From the NCBI GenBank assembly GCA_021397835.1, contig JAJFZO010000581.1:992001-1056000 (forward strand): DNA of 64,000 bases, read 5' to 3'. Origin of the DNA: Moringa oleifera. Lineage: Eukaryota > Streptophyta > Magnoliopsida > Brassicales > Moringaceae. Positions within the stretch are counted from its first letter, which is position 1, and each line of letters begins with the position of its first letter. Under the pieces are notes generated by a model. It searched no databases, was not told the origin of the DNA, and saw only the letters and a program-made list of their open reading frames with translations. The position numbers and the translations under genes are program-made. This document shows, in pieces, positions 27,901-40,241 of this stretch.

Positions 27901-30900
27901 GTTTTCAATTGTTTCGCTAGAACACATAGCTAGCAGGAATTATTTTGACAAATAATCACTGATGAATTGCTACAGCTGTTAAATGTCTGTGAACATAAGA
28001 AATGTAAAAGGAAACTGAAATGATAGATGAATTTGATCTGTCCAAACTATGAATTCATACCTAAGCTGCTGTAAGCCCCACCATAAACAATAGAAATATT
28101 TCTCAGCGAAGTGCGAGGAGACGACATTTTTTGTCACTGCATTTTCAAATATTCCATACTTGAAATCATCATTTTTTGGATTGCACTTCCTGAACACATT
28201 TGTGCTATTTGCCCACACCTGGCGCTCACGATAGTCACAGTCTAAGTAATTAAGAACGCATCTGACAGGGCCCAATTCCTTCTTGCAAACTGATTTCCAA
28301 CACGATAAATACCTGTCAATGGACAACAAATACCATGCTGCCCCTAAAACCTGCATATATGAAGTGAAGTCATTGAATTGGCATCCATTTTACAAACCTC
28401 ACAGAAAGTGGAAAGTAATAAAGATTGAAAAACAGAACAAATTTGTGGAAGATGATTAATAAGATTACATACATGGCTAGCCAACATGTATAACAGAAGA
28501 TTATACGCAGCCCCGGCCCAGGCAGTCTTTGTAACTACTCCAGTTGCTTTTATAATTTCAGAACTTAGAGGAAAAATTAAATATAATCTGGGAATATACT
28601 GGAAGAGAACAATTAATGCAAGAGCATTGTTGTTATGATCAGTTCGAGGGCTTCTTGTTGCTGGTATAATAAACCAGATGACTATCTGCACAAAGTAATT
28701 TATGTTAGATTGCCTGATTTAGTACTGAAATTAATGATGATAATAATAATAATATCATCATCGATAAGAGCAATTCATGTACAAAAAGAGTAAAAGTACT
28801 TGCTGTACTTATTTTTTCAAATATGACAATTGATTTAAGAAATGAACAAGCCACAGTATTTTCTGGTGAATGATATATCAACAAAAACCATTACTTTTCT
28901 CGATTTCATATGTATTCTTGTACATTTAGGGGCATAAAAGAAGCTATTTGGATGGAGAAACCAATCAACACTATAAAAATAGAACTTCTAAATACAATTT
29001 CTGTTTTCTTTTTCATGTCTTTTTCTCATAGTCCAATTGGAAGACCTATATCCCTGCTCTGGATTGCCAACCAGTTCTAGTTAGGATGTCACTGGCGTGA
29101 AAGCAAATTACAGTAACTCTGCAGGAAAAAAAAAATCCAGAGAAACAAGTTCAATAACTTGAAACAGATCTGTTAACTCCATATCCAGAATGAAAAACAA
29201 GGACGAAACAGTAGGTAATTAACTGAAAGGGACCTCCTCTAAACCCAATAGTAGAAAAAACATTAGAAATATAAGAAGATAAATGAATCCATCAACTGTT
29301 ACATTAATGACAAGGTCAATTATTCTCCAATACGTGGAGGTGCCATAAGCCAGCACTAACCTTCATGGCAAATGTAAGGTCAACTATGAGATTTTTTTCA
29401 ACTAATAACTCAAGAATGACTGATGAGAGTTGAGTGGTATTATTCACGGAAAGCTCAACTTTTGTTGTAATAGTATATTTTTACTACTGAAATGTAATAC
29501 CAAAAAATCATATAGGAACAGCATCACAAAAAGTGCATAAAGCACTATACTTTGATAGGGAAAACCTTAGCAAGCAAAGGAGAAAAAATAATTATTGTAA
29601 TGTGTACGTAGTAAAGTATGATACATTACAACAAGTAAAGTACCTGAGGGAGAGGCAACGTTGCTATGAGATCAATGAAGAAGTCAGATCTAAGATACCT
29701 CAGTGCAATCAACTTCGGGTCCATGACAAGTTCACCTCTTCCAAAAACCCGAGTGGTTGAATTGGGGGCAACATAACCTGTCCTAAATTTTATAATCATG
29801 TGCAACAGATAGAAAAGATCTGCAATAGTCCGGAAGCAGGTCACAACAATACGTAAGTTCATGTCTGTCTTCACACACGACGAGCTTGCATCTCCTCCAA
29901 TAGCAGGCAAGTAAAAGTACAATGGGTCAATGAAAAGTGCTACCAAACATGAGACAATGAAGACCCAGTTCCATTGCAACACTATCTCACTCCCTGGGTC
30001 AAGAATCCTGCTAAGCCACGGCACATTTTCCTCTGGAAACACCTTAGGCCTCCCAACTTTTCCTGCTTCAGTGAATCTACTTCTACCCCCGCCCAACCCA
30101 CCCTCTGGTTGTAGCTTTGAAGGCAGTGAAACTTTGAATGTAGAAGATGACTTCTCAAGGCATGTTGGTTCATTTTTAGCCCACAAAGTTTCTATATTTT
30201 GTTTTCCATCGGAATAAAACCTAAAAAGTTTTCAGACAACTGTCATTAATTCAATCGAAAACATTTATGATTTCAGACATAAGGAGGTACATTTTCATGC
30301 AGCTAAGTAACAAATCATGTTCCAAGGTTCCCAAGTTCTGTAATGAAACAAAATTGAAACTCTTGAGGCCATATTTTCCATTTTGTTACCAAGAAAATGA
30401 GGGTGCACAAAAGAAAAGTAGGGTTGAATTTAGGCATTACATTGGAAGGAAAACCAAACAAAAGCACCAAGCTTATCCCCATGCGGAAAAATAATTCTCA
30501 GCACTTCCTGAGCAATTAACAAATCATTCAAAGAAAGTACCAGAAAAACTTCATTCAACAAATTTAAGCTCTATGTGTTTAGGATTATTAAAAATTAAAA
30601 GTAAAACAATTTCGTTAGGCTGTAAGTTAACTGAACTTTCTGCTTACCCGAATAGTGAGAAACCTAAAAGTTTTACTGTCACTTCCTAAGAAAACTTTAG
30701 CAGATAATTTGAATAATTAATTAACAAAAGAAAACCATAACTCGGATTGAAAAGAATCACATGATTTAGTAGTTTCTGCCCCAAAGTAAGTAGCTTCTTT
30801 GAAAAAAAAAAAAAAACTCTGAACTTGAGCTTCAAAGGAGTTGAACTGCAGTTTTTCTTCCAAGTCTAAAATAATGGGAAAATCTAAGAGTTCCGACATT

Positions 30901-31046
30901 CGCTCGACAAACCAAACAGGTAAAAAAATCCAGTGAATTGTCCGAAGACTCTAACATACCCAAAGCTAAGTATCAGATACAACACGAACAGAAAAACACA
31001 GAGCATCAGTAACCCACCTGACAAGCCTTTCCTTCTTCAACTCCAT
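24947..31046 (-). CDS. CNGC17: group III cyclic nucleotide-gated ion channel, CNGC17 type
   Basis: Seven coding exons in transcription order join in frame to about 727 residues: 31018-31046, 29644-30220, 28473-28685, 28061-28350, 27258-27369, 26597-26833 and 24947-25672. The first exon encodes only MELKKERLV plus part of an Arg. Next come the six-helix channel with LDPGSEIVLQWNWVF before S1, the pore GLQQLSSYGQNL (365-376) with the plant GQN filter (373-375), the C-linker, and a cyclic-nucleotide-binding domain with GDFCGEEL (555-562). A calmodulin-binding IQ motif lies near 632-642 and the tail reads KPEEPDFSAEPDDD. The sequence fits the CNGC14-17 group; CNGC17 is favoured because in Arabidopsis it sits beside SMXL2. 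Such channels pass Ca2+/K+ at the plasma membrane, and CNGC17 is linked to phytosulfokine-driven growth. CNGC14 remains possible. Confidence 0.92.
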
Positions 31047-31997
31047 CTGTGAAGGAATAGGAGTTAAAGCTGAAACTCTGATCTCCTAAAGCCCTAACAT
31101 ACTCCAAGATTTTGCATTGATCACTCGCGTTTGTAAATCTTAGTCTGCGCAGGAGAGTGAGAGAAGGATGACTGAGTCGCGAGTCGCGAGTCGCGCCAGT
31201 GCTGCTTTTTGTATTTTTTACGTTAGGGGATAATTGCTGAACTTAAAGCCAAACATAACGCTACGTGTTAAGACATGTTGACCCGTGACATGGAAGGCAA
31301 GACAGTAGAAAATTGGTAGGTGGAGATTTCCCACTCTCCTTCTAATTTATGCAAAAGCTAATATACTAATTTATTAAGTTTTCACATTTGCAGAAACTTT
31401 CTGTAACCTTAATTTATTCCGTCTCGAATAACCTGAAAAATTATGTGTTTAATTAATAATGTTATAATCCTAATGTATAGACAATTTAATTATCTGGTTT
31501 ATACAACTTGATTGGAAGTGCTTCATTTCAATCCACAAATCCATATTTCAATTTAGTTTAGGAGCATGAAGGCAAATTAATGAGTAACCCCGAAGAAATC
31601 GAAATCATGAAAGCCCATCTTTGGGTTAATCCTCCCCCCACCCAAAAAAAAAAAGAGAGAGAGATAGAATATGGGGAATTAGTCTTATACAACTTGATTA
31701 GAACTGCTTTTTGCTAGTGGATTAGTCTTCAAAAAAGCTCTTCAAATCATGTCATATATATGATTTCTGATTTATAAAAGAACAACCATGTCTTACAGCA
31801 AGAGATTTGCTCTGAACAAGAATTAAGGAATTTGTAAAATTTCTATGTTTCAAATTTCAGATTGACCTGTAACAAGTATGTCCTGTACAAGGCTGCCTGT
31901 AGAACTAGTCCTAAACCAATCCCTGCCTCTCCTAACATGAAGCAACAGCATATCACCAGATGACATCAAGTCCTAAAGCATCAGCAACAAAAGATTA
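31047..31997. other. CNGC17 promoter and TPS11 3' flank
   Basis: About 950 bp lie between two minus-strand genes. The high-coordinate end should carry the TPS11 3' UTR and the low-coordinate end the CNGC17 leader and promoter. A GAGTCGCGA direct repeat sits at about 31,174-31,195. I see no clear TATA box. Confidence 0.5.
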
Positions 31998-34900
31998 TCA
32001 AAGAACTTCATATGTGCTCTTTGGTTGTGTTGCTGCTCTGGCAAGGCCTTCAAGCAACTTGATGACTTCCACAGTGTCGTCAAGGTAGTATTTTGCCATG
32101 CTTGGTTTCTGACCAACAGTGCAAGCAAACACTTCTCCTATGGCTGGCAAACTTGGGTTTGCAACTGAACCTGCAATGTTCTCAAACATATCCTCATCTG
32201 AACGATCATCCCCTATACACAGCAGAAAGTCTGGGGGCTTTCCCTTACTTCTCATGGTTGAGATTAGATCTTCCACGACTTTCCCTTTGCTCACTCCCTG
32301 GGATTCACCACAAAATGCAATCCATAAAGATCAAACAAAACCAGAACCCAATCCTCATTAAATGGTTAATCCCCACATTTGGATGAAGCAAACAATCAAC
32401 ACATAACACAACCTTCTACTTTTCTTCATCCATGCATCATGCCACTTCTTAAAATGAACTAAATTTCATTCACGAGTTCCATAGTTAGCATGTACCTTTA
32501 GTTCTGCAATTACCCAACATACTTAAACAATTGCAGAACTATCATAGATAAACCTATTAAAATTAGTAAGGATAATGTGCCACCTTTATTTTGATTAAAA
32601 TAAAGCATCGGAAGTCCCTCTTTGAATAGATTATAGCAATTACTGTCAGAAAAACTCAAGCTAATTTTATAATGGCTAAACTACGATTGGCTGAATAATG
32701 ATTAGAACTAAATATTCCAATAAGCTTCATACCTGTGGTTTCACCTCAACTATGTATTGTCCCCTCTTGACAACCACAGGCTCATTTGCAAGGACACTCT
32801 CTAAGTGATCAAGAAGTTCTTTAGCCTGGCATGAACCAAAATGTGGGTCAGCTTCTTGGTGGTGCCACACCAAGGCACTTTCTTTCTGCTCTATGAAAGA
32901 ACCATCGGTTGTTTCAGTATAAAGCTTCATCACAGGTTCTGCAATCTTTTTCCAATCAAAATCCGTTGTCAATGAGCAGGTCTCCCACGGAGAATCCCTG
33001 GTCCATCTACAAACAAGAGAGACAGCAAAATCATTCAAAAGGATCAACAATTTAAAGTATGTCCGAAGCAGATTAACAAAAAGAAAGGTCAAATCGTTAC
33101 CGTGTAAAATAACCATGTTCAGCTGAAATACCTAACTTCTCACACGGAGAGAACCATTTGCCTAGAGGATCCTTACCTCTACCGCTCACAATGAAAACAA
33201 TGTTCTTGGGATCACTGCATAAACAATTCAAGACTGAAACAACTTCATTACTAGGAGTTTTGTCCACTGAAGCCTGCGGCATCATAGTGCCATCATAGTC
33301 CAAAAGGATCAATCGGCTATTTGTTTTCCTATATGCAGAGACAATAGGTTCCACGGCAAGCTTCCTAAAGTTGGGTCCCAAAGCAACGACCCTGAATCCT
33401 AAGCCAAACCCAACGCCCCAACACCTCTTGTGGTAATGATCCCTACAAGCTCTCTCAAGGTCTTGATCAAAACTCCGAGCCCAATAGGCAACATCATGAG
33501 AGCTAATGTACTTATAATGCTTTTCATGGCGCAATTGTTTCTCTGACTCTGGCATTGTAATGGCCGAACTCATGGCATCAGAGACAGCATCAATATTCCA
33601 TGGATTGACGCGAATTGCCCCACTTAAAGATGGGGAGCAACCAATGAATTCGGACACGATGATAACACTCTTCCTCAGAGCTGAATTATTATCAAAAACG
33701 CCTAAGGCTTTGTCTAAAACAGGGCTTCCTTGTCTACTCACTGTGTACTTGTAAGGCACCAGATTCATGCCGTCCCTCACGGCATTTACCACACAACATT
33801 CAGCCATAGCATAGTATGCAACCTTCTCCTGTGTAGTAATCTGTCCAGTGATGAAAACAATGGGCTCATATCCGGGCTCACCGTACTTCTCATTGATCTG
33901 TTTCACGATCAGATTGGTCTCATTTTGTACATCTTGCACATCTTTCCCTGAACTCCTTGCAGGGTTCGTGATCTGCACTAAAACCACTTTCCCCCTCAAT
34001 TCATGGTTCTGTTCCAAAAGTTGCCCCATTGCCAAAAACTTCAAACTAATTCCTTTAAACAAATCCATATCATCCACACCCAGCATCACAATCTTGCCAT
34101 CAAATCTCTCCTTCAGTTCCTTCACCTTCTTGGCCGTATCCTCAAGAGACATAACAGACTCAAGCTGTCCCATGTGAATCCCAGCCGGCAAAATCTTGAT
34201 GCTCACAGTCCTACCAAAGTAATCTAGACCAATGTAACCCCTCTTGGACTCGTAATCAAGACCCAACAATCTACTACAACATGACAAGAAATGCCTTGCG
34301 TAATCAAAGGTATGGAACCCAATCAAATCACAATTCAAGAGGGCCTTGAGGATGTCATCTCTCACAGGCAACGTCCTATATATCTCTGATGAAGGAAACG
34401 GACTGTGTAAAAAGAAGCCGAGTTTAATTCTGTGGAAACGTTTTCTCAAAAAAGTAGGCAAGACCATGAGGTGATAATCATGCACCCAAACGTAATCCTC
34501 ATCTGGATTGATCACCTCCATGACTTTATCTGCAAAGATCTTGTTAGCTGACAGGTAAGCCTGCCACTGAGAGCGATCAAAACGAGCACCGTGGCCGGGC
34601 GTCAGAGGCAACATGTAGTGAAACAAAGGCCACAAATAGTGCTTGCAAAAACCATGATAGAACTTGTTGTGCACATCAACGGGCAAGAAGGTCGGGACAC
34701 ACCGAAACTTGTCTAGCAACAACTGAGAGACCTCTTCTTGATCATCGACATCGATGTCGGCCTTCAAAGAACCAACATAGATCACTTCAACGTCCGGAGG
34801 GAAACCATCTTTGAGCTGCAAATAAAGGCTATCGTTATCGTACTCGAAGCACCATTGGTGGGTGTCCGTGTCCCTGTAGGCGCGTATTGGCAGCTGGTTG

Positions 34901-35079
34901 GACACGATGATTCTCCGTTCTTGGGCCATGGAGTCCGACCTGGAAGAGTTGGTTTTGTCGTCATCTTCGAATTCGGTTATCAGTCCGGGTACTTTCATGA
35001 GTCGGGGGATCCGATTTAGAGCCCGAAAATCGTCCACAGACACCAAATTCAATAGGTCCAAAGAAGATCTCGTTAGCAT
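31998..35079 (-). CDS. TPS11: class II trehalose-6-phosphate synthase/phosphatase-like protein, TPS11 type
   Basis: Exons 33101-35079, 32733-33006 and 31998-32297 join to about 850 residues. The start is the ATG at 35077-35079 (MLTRSSLDLLNL); the frame extends upstream but only from a TTG codon. An N-terminal GT20 synthase-like domain (about 60-540) contains VSNQLPIRAYRD, WVHDYHLM and FFLHSPFPSSEIYRTLPVR. A C-terminal HAD phosphatase-like domain has LDYDGT (D594) and GDDRSDED (780-787). Three exons with one huge first exon is the class II pattern. Class II proteins generally lack proven synthase activity and are thought to act as sugar and trehalose-6-phosphate signalling regulators, some with SnRK1. 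The stretch GVSKGKVVEDLISTM resembles TPS11 more than TPS7-10. A TATA-like box and an ACGT-motif cluster lie upstream. Confidence 0.93.
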
Positions 35080-35259
35080 ATCTTGAAATCGAAAGGAAAA
35101 AGGAAACAACGAGAAACCAATCAGGGTAAAAATGAAGATGGGTGTTCAAGAAATCAGGAAAAAAAAAAAAAAAGAAACCGGCTAGTTTATCCTCTATTGT
35201 TTTCAGTTTGAAGAGAGCTTCGCTCTATCGTTAAGGGTTTACGAGAGTGTGCAGAAGGG

Positions 35260-35266
35260 TTTTATA
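35260..35266 (-). promoter_or_regulatory. probable TATA box of TPS11
   Basis: TATAAAA on the minus strand, about 180 bp upstream of the start codon. It predicts a transcription start near 35,230 and a leader of about 150 nt. The leader contains a poly-pyrimidine tract that reads as an A-run on the plus strand at 35,160-35,174. Confidence 0.55.
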
Positions 35267-35880
35267 AGAGGGTGTTGCAAAGAAAGATAAATCTTGCAGC
35301 AATGGAGATGAAAGATGGGAACGCATGTTGCATTAGAGAGAAGGGTGAAGGCTGCCTATAAGGAAAATAAAAGAATCAGTGAGGATAAGAACGAAAGAGG
35401 AGACCAATTCGGGTAGTGTTTATACGAGCACGGGAAGGGATAAATCGGAGGGTCCTGATTCTGCCAAATCCACGATCCTCCGCATCATGGTTAATCTGTT
35501 CTACTTAGGTAAAGATGAGGTACTAGACACTAACAGACCCCTCTGTTTAATTCTTTTAATTATTTATTTAAACCGACCCCTTTGTTTGTTTAACGCTCCC
35601 CACCGGCTACAGCCTGTAAGCTTTGTTACCATTTATTACTCAAATCGGACTTTATTTGGTCTATGGAATTACAGAAATAGGTAATAAATTAGTGGTCCAT
35701 ATCTTTGCTTTCAAATGTAACAAAGATCTTAGATAATTACTCATGTGAATGTAATAAAAGAGTAATTTTCCATATCTTTTTTTTTATTATGGAAATTAAT
35801 CTCCTGCCTTGATATTTATCCAAAATTAGAGAATTAAATCGGATATGAAAAAGAAAAGTGAAAGTGAAGGTAACAGGAGA

Positions 35881-35981
35881 CACGTGGCAGTTCTTTACAG
35901 CTGTGACAGGATTACCCGGTCGTGAGGGAGACTGAAACGTGTAAAGACATCGACTCTCAACGCTCATCCATGCGCATGGGA

Positions 35982-36015
<34 letters not shown>

Positions 36016-36394
36016 CTATATATCTCTTTATTTTTCTCTTTCAAAAATAAAAATCAAAACTTTTTGATGATAGCTGCGGATCGAGTCGGTACATAAAAAA
36101 GTCTGTGTTATCTAATTTTCTTGGAGAAACTGAAAATGGGAGATGGGGTTTCTAGAACTCGCCACGTGGATTTCCTACAAAAGAAACGTGGCGTGCCCGG
36201 GTCGTCCACGGGAAAGCCAAAGTCACGGACCTGTGCCTTTGACCGCTGAGTTGGCGGGTATCCGTATCAATGCCTCCATTCCCGCCCTCTCCTTTTCTGA
36301 CACGTCGTCTCGTCCACTAGTACTTCTCCTGCTTGCTTTTATCGTTTCTCTCCCTGCAAATAGGTTACCTTTTCACTGAAATCACGCCACGTCA
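35881..36394 (-). promoter_or_regulatory. cluster of ACGT-core (G-box/ABRE-like) motifs upstream of TPS11
   Basis: Six ACGT cores lie in 514 bp: CACGTGGC at 35881-35888, ACGTGT at 35937-35942, the palindrome CCACGTGG at 36162-36169, ACGTGGC at 36186-36192, CACGTC at 36301-36306 and CCACGTCA at 36387-36394. Roughly one or two would be expected by chance in DNA this AT-rich. They sit about 0.6-1.1 kb upstream of the TPS11 TATA-like box. Such motifs bind bZIP (ABF, HY5) and bHLH (PIF) factors, so ABA, light or sugar-starvation control is a fair inference. They could serve an unseen plus-strand gene instead. Confidence 0.5.
35982..36022. repeat. CT then TA compound microsatellite
   Basis: A CT run followed by a TA-rich run, inside the ACGT-motif region upstream of TPS11. 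Confidence 0.9.
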
Positions 36395-39300
36395 TACGGC
36401 CCGCCCCCCCCCCCCCCCAACCATCATTTTATGCGCAATAAAAATGGAGGCCAATTTCTTAAACAGTGTTTTGGTTTTTATTTATCCGAAGCAAAGTTTA
36501 TGCGGGGCCCATAGCCACAGGCCATGTGGACAGGATAAGGATGGACCCCACTTTATCCTAACGGTTGACAGCTTGGATTTTTTCGCAGAACGTGGGCGGC
36601 ATCTCGTCTTTAATGTACGAGAAGTTGGGTATATATGCGCCCAACCCTGGGTCCCACCCCAGATTTTTTACCCTTACCAATGTTGTCTATTTTCGATTCT
36701 TTTTATTTGTTATCTCTTAATTTTTTTAATTAAAAAACAAATTATATGGATTAAGAAAAACAAAAAGAAATAACTTTAGTTAAAGCCGAATAAGCCTTAT
36801 GCATGCACGATAGCAGACCCACTGGTCGGTGTACAATGCACAAATTAAGAACCCACAAATTTTCTTCTTTTTTTTTTTTTTTTAAAAAGATGAGTATCAA
36901 ATACATTTTGACCATTTAATTTAGATATTTCTTGGCAAAAGCATAAGATTAGATTACTGAGGAGAGCCACCTCACCAAACTTTGATTACTTTAATTAAAC
37001 TTAAATAATAGAATCTTCCACTAAGGTGAGTATTTCTTCAGAGTTGGGCAGCCAATGGAATGTCATTTTCCATACCCATTTAGAAAAAGTTTGCGATACG
37101 ATCAAATTAAATGGCAATGGCTACATATTCCAAACCCCTTTTTCTTATATTTAAGGAATATTCAAAAGAATATGGATTAGGCCAATCTTAATTGACATCA
37201 TTTTATGTCTCTCCAGTTGTCTTACGGCTAAGAATACTATTCAATTTTGTCGGTTTTCTAAGCCTTCTGTGTTTGTCTTTATTTTTACAATTCCGTTTCA
37301 CACTTTTTAAAGCATCGTTGAACAAGCAATCGATGAAGATTTGATAAGTTGAGATTTTTTTCGTGCATGAGAAGATATTGTAAGATAAGAAATACGTACG
37401 ACTATCAAATGATGATCGTTATCTATGTGAGACTATTTAATTCACTTTATACGCATCCGACAATGGTAGCGGTTAGGTGAAAGTAAGTGGATCCTGCCAT
37501 GGCCGTAACGGGTATTATTTCCGCGAGGCTTTCCTGGATGGAGGGTGGGGGGGGGGGAGGATTCCTTCTTTCAAATTTTATGTTGACCCATCTTCTCAAT
37601 TTGTGATTATCATCACCACATAGAAGAGCACGACAAATTAAGATTCACAGAATATAATTAAAGATGGAAAACGACTCATCACAAGAGAAAACACGGTCTA
37701 TATTGTCGCTAATCCAGTGCTGCAAGAACATAAGAATATACTTTGAGTAAGCTAGTTTGAAACAACAATGTGTTTGATTCTTACGTGATGGATATCAAAT
37801 TTTGGACTCATACCCAAAACAGTATGAGCAATTCTCCAAGTTTATGTTTCTTATTAAAGGGATGTGACAGTTTTATTATGAGACAGAAATGGATGGATTG
37901 AAATGCTAAAAGAAAGAGGTAAATACCCATAACGAGGAGGAACCAAAGCATAAGCAGAAAGACATATAAGTATCCATATCCGAAACTTGTTACCCTGTCA
38001 TGTCATGTCATGTCTGCATAGGCTCTGCCACAGCAGGCCTCAGACAATTGCATGTGTGGAACATGAATGAACAGAGCAGAGCCGACTGGTTTCGTTGGCA
38101 GGGGCAGGAGAATTCCATGTGAAAGCCAACCCAGAACGTTTGATGCTGTAAAACAAGTGGGTCGTGGCGAACACTTGGTGGAAAATGGGGGTGAAGTGGA
38201 GCCCTTACACAGCTCATTTCGATGGCTGCTTCGTTCAGTTCCCCTGTTTTTAGTCCAACTCGAGAGCTTTGAATGGTTGGTTCTAATTTCACCAATCTCA
38301 AACTTTTTCAATTGTTCTGTTTCTGGGTTTTGAATACATAGCACACGTAAAGGCAAACGAAGTTCTACGTCTGGCTAATTACTTGAGCCCTTCACGTATC
38401 AACTACTCCTGTCGAGAAAAGAATTAAGAGCTCAATTTGGTCAAATTCTGACACCCAATCCGAAGAGGATGTAATTGACCTGTCTGAACCACATTGGTCC
38501 GAACAGTCATATAATTGAATAAATCAATGTTTTAGCGATAAATAGTACAAAGGGGGATGAGCCCACCAAGATCTTGCCCGAGATAGGATAGAGAAAAGAG
38601 CACTAAATGATAGTGTCCTGTTTGGTTGGTGATGTAATTAGCCACGATTGCAAGAACCAACAAGTTGTGTTTTGACATTTTTCTATCTATATCTCATTGA
38701 GCTGTGACAGAGCACTGCCCTAACCTAGGAGGCTGCTTCCTTTCTTGACCCACAACACTATGGAAATAGACATAAAGGAAAACAGTACAATGGACTGACT
38801 TCCTCTTGGATACTTTCCAGATAGCCACCTAATTGCTCCAACTGAGCAATTCAAGAGATGCTTCCAGCAGGGAAGAAGGTAGGGGAGGGCAGGTGAAGAT
38901 ATGGCAGATTACTGACCTTCCATTTTTTATGTCCTTCAAGCATCTGCTCCCCAATCTGCCACCACTCCTGCATACTTCAATGCCAATCAACAAAGTTGAG
39001 CTGTTTTCTCTGTCATTGTTTCTCTACATAAAGATTAACAACTACTTTTAGGAGAAGAAGGAAATAGAACTTTAGTCCACGAATCTAAATGTCTTGTCAG
39101 TACCTAGCTTTGAAATTGAGCATATTACCATGGCTGCTTAAAGTGATTTGATATCTACAGATGAGGGCTGATGGTCCATAAATGGTAATGAGAAAAGGGA
39201 GAAAGCACAACGGGGGCCATTTCTGTATGGTTTTTCCTCCCATAAGACACAAAGCTCCATGGTTCCCATTTTAGAACCCCAGGAGGAAGTTATACATGTT

Positions 39301-40241
39301 TCTTTCAATCTAACTTTACAGGATTAGGTCGAACTTTCAAACATGGTTTGGCTTTTCTGTTTTCCAGAGAAACAGACAGGTTTAGATATATAAAGACTCT
39401 ACGGGGAGAATTCCTGAGAAAACTTTGGGGAATGAGAACACCGCACAAGGTAGCCTTTAAAGATAGCCACCAATGAGTCTTTCATCCCTGAACTCCGCTG
39501 AGGTCCTCCAGGGGCTGCTATGCAGCAGAAACTCGCTTAGCTTTATGTGAAAGTCCACAGGGACCCAACATTTCTTGGCTGAAGGCAAATCAACACCCAG
39601 GGCTTTTTCCCTGGAAAAAGTGACCAGCAGAAGAACAATTAACTTGAGGGGAGATTATGATACTTCAACATTTCTTTCAAAACAACTTCCACAGCCACCC
39701 AAATGATTCAATTTGCATATTAAACACTGGCAAGGATGCAATCATAGTATTCGGACCTGACAGAGAACCTCCAAATAGTGTTGCTTGTTTCCAGAGGAAA
39801 TATGTGTTCCCATTACTAAAAAACTGAATGACTGACAAGACGAATTATGAAATCAAACAGGAGAGTTGATTTCAAGCAATGTTCTTAGAAAGCAGACCAG
39901 CCATGGAAGAGAGCTTAAGAAATGATGGCAACCAAAATGAACCTTATGATATTTAACTGATCAGTATAGCCAATCAAGTGCTTAACTTATAAACAATGAA
40001 AGAAAATAGAACTGAAGAAGAAAGATATTTTGCCATATCCAGGAGGGGGATAAACAAAGGAGAGACATATCATAGACATAGCTATAGCTGTCTTGAAAAT
40101 TCAGTAGTGGATGACTGAAAAAAGGGAGTGCTGAAACAATAATTATTTTGAGCATCTTACAAGTTGGTTGTCCAATAAAGAAAAAATAGTTCAAGAATGA
40201 ATCTGCAACTCCTCATTGATCCACACTGCCCCGGATGAAAG
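36395..40241. other. intergenic region, no gene seen
   Basis: About 3.8 kb. It contains a run of 15 C at 36404-36418 and a run of 11 G at 37547-37557, both unusual in this AT-rich window, and poly-T stretches. Frames near 38,003-38,356 occur on both strands and match nothing I know. The stretch just below 40,242 should hold the 3' UTR of the minus-strand LHC-like gene. Confidence 0.55.

Noticed and set aside
35080..35149. Upstream extension of TPS11 and an overlapping upstream frame
   Set aside because: Both start from TTG rather than ATG codons; the ATG at 35077-35079 gives the family N-terminus.
36333..36773. 146-codon plus-strand frame
   Set aside because: Runs through the poly-C tract and AT-rich DNA and shows no domain.
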